From positions 1 through 18,231 of the forward strand of contig CAZSMU010000075.1 of NCBI GenBank assembly GCA_964607915.1: 18,231 nucleotides of DNA, written 5' to 3'. Below the pieces are notes generated by a model. The model was not told the origin of the DNA. It saw nothing but the letters and a program-made list of their open reading frames with translations, and did no database searches. This document shows positions 8,067-14,716 of this stretch, piece by piece; position 1 is the stretch's first letter, and every line of letters begins with the position of its first letter. The position numbers and the translations under genes were made by a program. Source of the stretch: JADJPL01 sp964607915 (GTDB lineage Bacteria > Bacteroidota > Bacteroidia > Chitinophagales > Saprospiraceae).

Positions 8067-9244
8067 AGGCTCTGTAAGGCCTCACTCAGGTCCTGCAGCA
8101 GATCTTCCGTGTTTTCTATGCCTGCGGAGTAGCGTATGAGCCCTTCCGGTATGCCGAGCTGCCTGCGTTGTTCGGCACTCAACTCCACATGGCTTGTCGT
8201 GCGGGGCGGACCCGCTAGGGTGCTCACAGAGCCCAGACTGGCGGCGAGGTGCACCAGCTTTAGTCGGGTGAGCAGCTTGGCGACCGACGCATAGCCCCCC
8301 GGTAGCGAGAAGCTCAGGATGCCTCCAAAGCCGCTCATCTGTTCGCGGGCTATGGAGTGACCCGGATGGCTTTCCAGGCCCGGGTAAAATACCTGCTCCA
8401 CTTTGGGATGCTGTTGTAGAAAACGGGCGATGCGCAGGGCGGATTCATTCTGCCGTGCGATACGCAGTTCCAGCGTTTTCATGCCGCGGGCTATCATGTA
8501 TGCAGGGTCTGCCTGCAGGCTGGCCCCATTGATTTCCCGGAAATGGAAGACCTGATGCACGAGTTCCTTCCTTCCCGCCAATAACCCGCCCAAGGCATCC
8601 GAGTGGCCGGACAAGAATTTGGTAGCGCTATGGAGGACCAGGTCGGCCCCGAGTTGGAGCGGGTTCTGGTTGATGGGGGAGGCGAATGTATTGTCCACGA
8701 CGACTATTGCCCCGGCTTGGTGTGCTGCCTGCGCCAGCCGGCGGATGTCTATGATTTTTAGAGTCGGGTTAGTGGGTGTTTCGAGGTAGAGCAGGTCGCA
8801 GCCCTTGGCTACCTCTGCTTCGATTTGCGCATGGTCGGTCGTGTCGCAAAGGGTGGCTTGTACACCGTATTTAGGTAAAAAGTCGAGAAAGATTTTGCTC
8901 GTGCCTCCATAGGTGTCTTTCAGGGAAACGACCCGCTTACCGGTGGTCAGAAAAGTGAACAAGGTGTTGCTGATCGCGGCCATGCCGGTGGCGAAGGAAG
9001 TAGCGGCCTCCGCACCTTCGAGAAGGCGTATCTTTTCTTCCAGTGCCGCTACGGTCGGGTTGGTGTTGCGGCTATAGATATAGCCCTCGGCCCGCCCCAG
9101 GGATACCTGGTGCCAGTGTTCGGGATCCTCGTATGCAAAGGCAACGCTGTGGCTGATCGGTGTCGCTATGGACCCACCCGTTTGAATGTCGCCTTCCCCG
9201 CCCCAAACGGCAGTCGTGCTCTTTTTTAGGTTGCTGAAATCCAT
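8063..9244 (-). CDS. Trans-sulfuration PLP-dependent enzyme (cystathionine gamma-synthase/lyase family)
   Basis: The 393-residue protein belongs to the Cys/Met metabolism PLP family (fold type I), which makes or breaks cystathionine, homocysteine or methionine thioether bonds in the cytoplasm. Landmarks fit: YSRNTNPT (57-64) with R59 for phosphate binding from the neighbouring subunit, Y112 in DTYGGT stacking on PLP, D184 in VVDNTFASP, the Schiff-base lysine K209 in SATKFLSGHSD, and IRYSAGIE near the end with the carboxylate-binding Arg. The position of the Cys that is characteristic of classical methionine gamma-lyases is Gly in DTYGGT, favouring a cystathionine gamma-synthase/lyase-like activity. 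The usual VESL(I/V)xHP segment is replaced by VSTLAGPPRTTSH, so the substrate is uncertain. The ATG at 9244 lies 4 bp after the stop of the upstream membrane-protein gene, suggesting co-transcription. The frame extends further upstream but inside that gene. Confidence 0.92.
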   Translation of the reverse strand: MDFSNLKKSTTAVWGGEGDIQTGGSIATPISHSVAFAYEDPEHWHQVSLGRAEGYIYSRNTNPTVAALEEKIRLLEGAEAATSFATGMAAISNTLFTFLTTGKRVVSLKDTYGGTSKIFLDFLPKYGVQATLCDTTDHAQIEAEVAKGCDLLYLETPTNPTLKIIDIRRLAQAAHQAGAIVVVDNTFASPINQNPLQLGADLVLHSATKFLSGHSDALGGLLAGRKELVHQVFHFREINGASLQADPAYMIARGMKTLELRIARQNESALRIARFLQQHPKVEQVFYPGLESHPGHSIAREQMSGFGGILSFSLPGGYASVAKLLTRLKLVHLAASLGSVSTLAGPPRTTSHVELSAEQRRQLGIPEGLIRYSAGIENTEDLLQDLSEALQSL

Positions 9245-9248
9245 CGGT

Positions 9249-11519
9249 CTATTTTTTATAAAAGCGATTGTTACAGGAAAAAAAATGTGCGTCGGAGGAT
9301 TGTACCGTATATTGGGCCGGGCGCAGCAGCCATTCGTCAAAATACAAGGGGGCTTTGCCCAGCATCTTGTTCTGCACACTGACCTGCAGGCGCATCCCCG
9401 GAGCGGCCTGTAGATTGTATTCCACTAAGGCCCATCCATTGGGGTCAAATACGGTGGTCCAGCGGTGCACGCCCTCGCGGGTTTCAAAGCTGGTTTCCCC
9501 GGTTTCTGGATGGTAAACGCGTACGCGGAATTCGCTTCGGGAACGCAGGTCGTCGTCCACAAAAGCCCAGAATGAGAGCGTGTACGGCCCCTCCGATTCT
9601 ACCGGGGGCAAGGGCCCGTCATATAAAACGCCCTCTTCCCGCGCGGTGGATTGGAAGGCACCGCTCCCCTGGTACGTTCTTCCGCTTTTCCGATCGTCGA
9701 AGTTCTGCCGGACAAAGCGCAGTGGGTCGGGTTCGGTCAACGTATCGGCCAGGGCAGCCATATCCTTCTCCCGTTTTTTGAGGTTTTTACCAAAAAAGTC
9801 AAGAGGAAGTTTATACAGGTTGAAATCGTTGGTGGTATAGAGGAGTTCCATGCCCAGCGTATCCAGGGCGTTGCGGAAATGGTCCCATTTTGGCGACTGT
9901 GCTGCTGCTGCGCGTTTGTCGTACAGCAATAGCAAAGGGCGCTGGTCGGGGAGGTCTTTTAGAAGTATGGGCGGGCGATACGGTTCGCTCATGAGTTGCA
10001 GTTGCTTGATGGCCTGGCTTCTGGAGGTACGCGACAACATGGCATTGCACATGGGCAATCCTGTCCGAAGAGCCAATACCATCGCCTCTTGCTGCAAGCC
10101 GGTGGGCTCCCACCAAAAGCTCTCTGAGCCGAGATGGAAGAAGGGCACGGTGGTGATAGCCTGGTAATCGCCCGGGTCAATCAATGCTCTTTGGGCGAGC
10201 GATTCGGCGGCTTGCAGACCGGGCACCGGGTCCAGGGCTAGATCGCGGGCCATGATGTACTGGTACGACTCCATGCAGAGAAGGCCTGCTATCAGACCGA
10301 GCGCCCACCGGGTCTGCCGGAGCAGGTAGCCCGCCCAGGCGAGCAGGAAGAGGTTCACAGCAAAATAAAACATCCACGAAAAGCGCCCCAGGGCGCGAAA
10401 TTGTTGGAGCGGGCCGGTAAAACGCAGCAAGTACTCAAATCCGGGCAAGATGAAGGGCAAGCCCAGTGCGAAAAGCAAAAGGAGTAAGGAGGCAGGGAAC
10501 AGCCGGACTAGAAATGCCCTTTGGGGCACTGCGTCCGGCAATAGGGGCCTCCGGAACCCGGAGCGGAGTTGAATGGCCAACAGCAGGAGCAGGCCGAGCC
10601 CGGCAAACATGCCGACGTAATTTTGCGCTTCGACGTCGAGGGCGGGAAGACGGGACACCCAGCGGTCAGCCCATCGCCAGTGCCACTGGTCGGCAGAGGC
10701 AAACAGACCCTCCAGCCGCGCCCGGTAAAACAGGAAACCCCAGGGTTGAGAGGCGCGATCGGAAACGTCGGGCCCACTGCCCAACCAAGCACTGAGAAGG
10801 ATAAATGGGAGCAGGACCTGTAACGCATAGTGTGGAAAAAGTCGGATCAGATGCCGCCACTCCCGGACGATGAGAAAATCTACAAAATAATACAGGGAAA
10901 TACCGAGTACAAACAATCCAAAATAATGAAAATGGAATAGAGAAAAAAATAAAATAGCAAAAGCTATCAAGGCACTGTATATCCATCGGGGGCTCTCCTG
11001 AAAGCGCATCAGGAAGTAGAATACCACGGGCAGGGCAGCGGGCTGGGCAAGCCCGAAATGGAAGCCCATTCGGGCGACCATAGGAGCCATAAAGCTCAAA
11101 GCCAGCGCAGCCGTACACGCCAGCCAGACCGGAAGCTGCAGCCGTTCGAGGATGAGGTATAAAAACAGGGCCGAGAATAGAATAGACCATAACATGGCTA
11201 GGTGCGTCCATTGGATAGTCTCGTCTATCCAATCGCTGCCCGGCCTATGAAACACCTTCAGCCCATTGGCTATGATCGGCATGGGGTCTGACATCACAAG
11301 ATGGTCTCCGTAGGGATAGTGCATGCCTTGAAAAAGCGTCCAGGTGCTGTCGTACCGGGCGTGGTAGGCAGGCGACATATACGCTTTCAGGCCATCCCCA
11401 TACGGTTCTATGACCATGCCTTTTTCAAAACGGAGATAATCCCCAAAGCGTAGGAACAGGAGAAAGGCGCATATTGCGACCGTGGCGAACGCGCCGATTA
11501 GCCGAACAGGTACGGGCAT
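9249..11519 (-). CDS. Polytopic membrane protein, GT-C glycosyltransferase-like, with C-terminal beta-sandwich-like domain
   Basis: The 756-residue protein starts with a transmembrane helix (about 5-24) and then a periplasmic-type loop containing EPYGDGLKAYMSPAYH (38-53) and GMHYPYGDHLVMSDPMP (65-81). About ten further hydrophobic segments follow to roughly residue 480. An acidic pair in the first loop after the first helix, before a multi-helix bundle, recalls GT-C lipid-linked sugar transferases. The loop phrase resembles a group of uncharacterised Bacteroidota membrane proteins. The C-terminal part (about 600-745) is soluble, with beta-rich text such as YTLSFWAFVDD and LYFDEWLLRP, compatible with a carbohydrate-binding-type sandwich. 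Function is inferred, not shown. The ATG at 11519 is chosen because the upstream extension to 11630 crosses the divergent promoter region. The PLP-enzyme gene follows after 4 bp. Divergent aacS starts 100 bp away. Confidence 0.8.
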   Translation of the reverse strand: MPVPVRLIGAFATVAICAFLLFLRFGDYLRFEKGMVIEPYGDGLKAYMSPAYHARYDSTWTLFQGMHYPYGDHLVMSDPMPIIANGLKVFHRPGSDWIDETIQWTHLAMLWSILFSALFLYLILERLQLPVWLACTAALALSFMAPMVARMGFHFGLAQPAALPVVFYFLMRFQESPRWIYSALIAFAILFFSLFHFHYFGLFVLGISLYYFVDFLIVREWRHLIRLFPHYALQVLLPFILLSAWLGSGPDVSDRASQPWGFLFYRARLEGLFASADQWHWRWADRWVSRLPALDVEAQNYVGMFAGLGLLLLLAIQLRSGFRRPLLPDAVPQRAFLVRLFPASLLLLLFALGLPFILPGFEYLLRFTGPLQQFRALGRFSWMFYFAVNLFLLAWAGYLLRQTRWALGLIAGLLCMESYQYIMARDLALDPVPGLQAAESLAQRALIDPGDYQAITTVPFFHLGSESFWWEPTGLQQEAMVLALRTGLPMCNAMLSRTSRSQAIKQLQLMSEPYRPPILLKDLPDQRPLLLLYDKRAAAAQSPKWDHFRNALDTLGMELLYTTNDFNLYKLPLDFFGKNLKKREKDMAALADTLTEPDPLRFVRQNFDDRKSGRTYQGSGAFQSTAREEGVLYDGPLPPVESEGPYTLSFWAFVDDDLRSRSEFRVRVYHPETGETSFETREGVHRWTTVFDPNGWALVEYNLQAAPGMRLQVSVQNKMLGKAPLYFDEWLLRPAQYTVQSSDAHFFSCNNRFYKK

Positions 11520-11534
11520 ATTTGCTTTGCTTTG

Positions 11535-11563
11535 TTGCAATGTTACAAAAAAAGTTAATTTTA
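11535..11563 (+). promoter_or_regulatory. aacS: Possible promoter for aacS
   Basis: TTG at 11535-11537 and TAATTTTA at 11556-11563 are separated by 18 nt. The second differs from TAnnTTTG only in the last base. The start codon of aacS is 57 bp downstream. The interval also carries three near-copies of TTTGC (11521-11535), and on the minus strand an imperfect TAACATTG at 11538-11545 that could serve the membrane-protein gene. Confidence 0.35.
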
Positions 11564-11619
11564 TATCTCTTTTTGACCCCTCAATGATTACCCCCGCAAT
11601 AAGTCTAATAACCGACACT

Positions 11620-13617
11620 ATGCCATACACTTCCCCACCTGTTCCTTACTGGACACCATCCAGGACATTCCTCGAAGGGGCGCAAATCAAAAAGTACCTG
11701 ACCTGGCTCGAGCAACGGCGAGGCCTGGCATTCGAGGATTACGAGGCGCTCTGGCGATGGTCGGTCCGCGATATCGAAGCCTTCTGGGGTAGTCTTTGGG
11801 AGTATTTCGACATTTTGGCAGACGGGCAGTGCGAGGCGGTACTTTCTTCGCGGAAGATGCCGGGCGCAAAGTGGTTTTCGGGCACTTCGCTGAACTATGC
11901 AGAGCACGTCTTTCGGGCGGCTTCGCCACAACGTCCGGCGCTTATGTTTCGGTCGGAGCGTTCGGGGGAAGTTCAGGAGCTTTCCTGGAGGGTGCTGCGG
12001 CAAAAAACAGCTGCTTTTGCAGCATGGCTCCGCGCAAAGGGGGTTGGACCGGGCGATCGGGTAGTGGGCTATCTTCCCGCGATACCGGAGGCGACGATTG
12101 CATTTTTAGCGTGCAGCTCCGTCGGGGCGGTGTGGTCGTGCTGTTCGCCCGATTTTGGGGTGAATAGCGTGATGGACCGCTTTCAACAGATTGCCCCTCG
12201 TGTTTTGATAGCCGTAGATGGCTATACCTACGGTGGAAAACCCTTCCATCGCCTGGACGCAGTGCGGGATCTTTGTGCGTCGCTGGACTCTTTGGAGCAT
12301 TTGGTTCTGGTGCCCAACCTCGATAAGAAGGCAGTAGCCGTTGCAGATATCCCACAGGTGCTTTGGGACCATGCCACTTCCGAGCGGTCTGCGGTGCTGG
12401 AATTCCGGCGTTTGCCTTTTGATCATCCGTTGCTGGTGCTGTACTCCTCCGGTACGACCGGGCCGCCGAAGGCGATCGTGCACGGTCAGGGTGGCATCCT
12501 GCTGGAGCACTTGAAATACCTGGCTTTCCACAACGATGTGCGTCCCGGGGAGCGCTTTTTCTGGTATTCTACGACCGGGTGGATGATGTGGAATTTTGCC
12601 CAGTCTTCCCTGCTGCTCGGGGCTACGCTGGTGTTGTACGACGGGAGTCCTTCCTGGCCGGACCTGAGCGTGTTGTGGGAGCTGGCAGACAGTGCGGGCA
12701 TACACCACTTCGGTACGAGCGCCCCTTTTCTGGTAGCGGGCATGAAGGCCGGTCTGGAGCCCTGCAAGCGCTTCGACCTGGGGTCAATTCGCTCGGTTGG
12801 TTCTACCGGTTCCCCGCTCCCCCCGGAAGCATTTGATTACGTACGGAGCGCTATCGGCAGCGATGTCTGGCTTTGTTCCATGAGCGGAGGAACAGACATT
12901 TGTACGGCGTTTGTAGGCGGCTGTCCTCTGTTGCCGGTGTATCGGGGCGAAATACAGTGCCGTGCCCTGGGCTGTGCCCTCGACTCGTTTGATGAACAGG
13001 GAACCCCTCTGGAGAATGAAGTAGGGGAAATGGTGGTATTGCAGCCCATGCCTTCCATGCCTATCTACTTCTGGAACGACCCTGAGGGCAGCCGCTATCG
13101 CGAGAGCTACTTCGATATGTATCCCGGTATATGGAGGCATGGAGACTGGGTGCGCATCACGCCCCGCGGCACCCTGGTTATATACGGACGTTCAGACGCC
13201 ACGCTGAACCGACAGGGAGTCCGGATAGGAACAGCGGAAATCTATCGCACCATAGACCGGATTCCCGGGATTGCAGACAGCCTGGTAGTCAACCTCGAGT
13301 TGCCCCAGGGGCGGTTTTTTATGCCGCTTTTCGTAGTGCTCTGCCCGGGAGTAATCCTGGATGAGCGACTTCGGCAAACTATAGTGCGCGCACTGCGCAC
13401 AGAGCACTCCCCCCGGCATGTGCCGGACGCCATCGTTGCAGTACCGGAAGTGCCTTATACCATCAGCGGAAAAAAAATGGAAATGCCGGTAAAGAAAATA
13501 CTGATGGGCAAAGTACCCGAAAGCGCCGCCAATATGGACTCCATGCGCAACCCCGGCAGCCTGCCCTTTTTTGTGGAGTACCGGAAATCCTTGCAGGAAA
13601 GCGGGGTATATGGCTAG
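11620..13617 (+). CDS. aacS: Acetoacetyl-CoA synthetase (AMP-forming)
   Basis: The 665-residue enzyme should activate acetoacetate with ATP and CoA to acetoacetyl-CoA, AMP and pyrophosphate in the cytoplasm, feeding ketone bodies or polymer breakdown products into central metabolism. The N-terminal WTPS and the KWFSGTSLNYAEHVF stretch (84-98) are typical of the acetyl-CoA-synthetase-like branch. The ATP-binding loop YSSGTTGPPK is at 275-284. SMSGGTDICTAFVGG is the adenylate-binding motif in the form I associate with acetoacetyl-CoA synthetases, and HGDWVRITPRGTLVIYGRSDATLNRQGVRIGT is the hinge region (quoted in parts: HGDW, YGRSDATLNRQGVRIG). The catalytic lysine is about K618 in ISGKKMEMPVK. 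Length matches the family. The ATG at 11620 aligns with family N-termini; an ATG at 11584 would add 12 residues. The 3' end overlaps the next gene by 8 bp. Confidence 0.93.
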   Translation: MPYTSPPVPYWTPSRTFLEGAQIKKYLTWLEQRRGLAFEDYEALWRWSVRDIEAFWGSLWEYFDILADGQCEAVLSSRKMPGAKWFSGTSLNYAEHVFRAASPQRPALMFRSERSGEVQELSWRVLRQKTAAFAAWLRAKGVGPGDRVVGYLPAIPEATIAFLACSSVGAVWSCCSPDFGVNSVMDRFQQIAPRVLIAVDGYTYGGKPFHRLDAVRDLCASLDSLEHLVLVPNLDKKAVAVADIPQVLWDHATSERSAVLEFRRLPFDHPLLVLYSSGTTGPPKAIVHGQGGILLEHLKYLAFHNDVRPGERFFWYSTTGWMMWNFAQSSLLLGATLVLYDGSPSWPDLSVLWELADSAGIHHFGTSAPFLVAGMKAGLEPCKRFDLGSIRSVGSTGSPLPPEAFDYVRSAIGSDVWLCSMSGGTDICTAFVGGCPLLPVYRGEIQCRALGCALDSFDEQGTPLENEVGEMVVLQPMPSMPIYFWNDPEGSRYRESYFDMYPGIWRHGDWVRITPRGTLVIYGRSDATLNRQGVRIGTAEIYRTIDRIPGIADSLVVNLELPQGRFFMPLFVVLCPGVILDERLRQTIVRALRTEHSPRHVPDAIVAVPEVPYTISGKKMEMPVKKILMGKVPESAANMDSMRNPGSLPFFVEYRKSLQESGVYG

Positions 13618-14713
13618 ACAAATAGGTGTTTTAACGAAAACTGACCCCTCGTCTCCGCCTTCCGGTGCACAACTCCCTTTCTTTATGGAGTTGTTGGACG
13701 AGGCAAAACGAATAGGCATCGAGTTGTTCTTTTTTGGGCCCCAACCATTGGGCCGTCCGTCGTTATCGGGATGGGAATACCGAAAGGGCAGTTGGGAGCC
13801 CGTAGCGCACGGTTTTCCGGCATTGGTGTATGACCGCTATTTTACGGAAATCCCATCGGAGCGCTCGGTTTACGAGCGGTTCCGGATGTACTTGTCGCGC
13901 TGTGGTGCCCGTTTTGCCAATCCCATCCCATTGATGGAGCTGACCAACGACAAGTGGGCGTTCCACGCTTTTCTCGACCGGCACTACCTGCCCTCCCTGC
14001 CTGCTTTTTTGTGCTCGGAATTAGCGGAGCAGGAGTATCTATCCCTTCTGGAAGCGTCGGGCTGCCTCTATATGAAGCCTGTAGCAGGTTCCGGGGGGAA
14101 GGGAATTGCCGTTGTAAAGCGGGTGAAAAGTGGCGTGGAGGTAAAAGCAGAGGGAGAGGCGACGGTGGTTGCCCCTGAGGCGCTCTTTTCTTTTTTACAA
14201 AACCGCTTCCCGCCGGCTTGCTACTTTGTACAAGCGGCAGCGGTATTGGTACCTTTTGAAAACCGCGCCTACGATGTGCGCGTACTGGTGCAGCAAACGG
14301 GGGAGGAGCCGCATCGGGTCACCGGCATGGGCGTGCGCCTCGGCGCTCCGGGCAGCCCGGTTTCCAATCTGCATGCCGGGGGCGGTGCGCTGCCCTTGAG
14401 TGCCCTGGATTCTGTACTGTCCAGAGCCGGGGGCGGGTACGAGGACTGGGAGTACCGCATTCGGGCTCTGGCGCTGGATGGTGCCCGGGGGTTGGCGGCT
14501 CATTTCGGCCCGTTCGCAGAATTGGGTTTTGATATCCTACTGACGGAAGACCGGGGGCCCATTATCCTGGAAGCTAATTCCAAGCCTGCCCGCTGGATAT
14601 TCAACCTATTGGCGGCCCGTTTTCCCGAAAATTCAGAGGAAGCTTTGTATTACAGGCAGTTGCGTGCGCAAAGCGTGGCTGCCCCGCTGCATTTTCTGGC
14701 CAATTGCCGATAG
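13610..14713 (+). CDS. YheC/YheD-family ATP-grasp protein
   Basis: The 367-residue protein matches the ATP-grasp_YheCD family, first known from Bacillus endospore coat-associated proteins; its reaction is unknown but ATP-grasp enzymes usually ligate a carboxylate to an amine or thiol through an acyl-phosphate. The N-terminus (IGVLTK, FFMELLDEAKRIGIELFFFGP) and NDKWAFHAFL (113-122) fit the family. ATP-binding residues include K156 in YMKP and the glycine loop GSGGKG (160-165). RAYDVRVLVQ (219-228) and VRLGAPGSPVSNLHAGG (242-258) are family signatures. The metal ligands are D308 in ELGFDI and E321/N323 in ILEANSKP. All key residues look present. The ATG at 13610 lies inside the last codons of aacS, so translation is probably coupled. 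The frame opens earlier at 13571, but family alignment favours 13610. It converges on a DUF5916 gene 3 bp away. Confidence 0.9.
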   Translation: MARQIGVLTKTDPSSPPSGAQLPFFMELLDEAKRIGIELFFFGPQPLGRPSLSGWEYRKGSWEPVAHGFPALVYDRYFTEIPSERSVYERFRMYLSRCGARFANPIPLMELTNDKWAFHAFLDRHYLPSLPAFLCSELAEQEYLSLLEASGCLYMKPVAGSGGKGIAVVKRVKSGVEVKAEGEATVVAPEALFSFLQNRFPPACYFVQAAAVLVPFENRAYDVRVLVQQTGEEPHRVTGMGVRLGAPGSPVSNLHAGGGALPLSALDSVLSRAGGGYEDWEYRIRALALDGARGLAAHFGPFAELGFDILLTEDRGPIILEANSKPARWIFNLLAARFPENSEEALYYRQLRAQSVAAPLHFLANCR

Positions 14714-14716
14714 GGC

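Noticed and set aside
11521..11535. Three near-copies of TTTGC between the divergent genes
   Set aside because: It is only 15 bp, imperfect, and in AT-rich promoter DNA. Nothing supports a repeat-regulated switch beyond its presence.
13610..14713. ATP-grasp gene read as D-Ala-D-Ala ligase or glutathione synthetase
   Set aside because: The N-terminal text and the RAYDVRVLVQ and GSPVSNLHAGG phrases match the YheC/YheD family rather than those enzymes.
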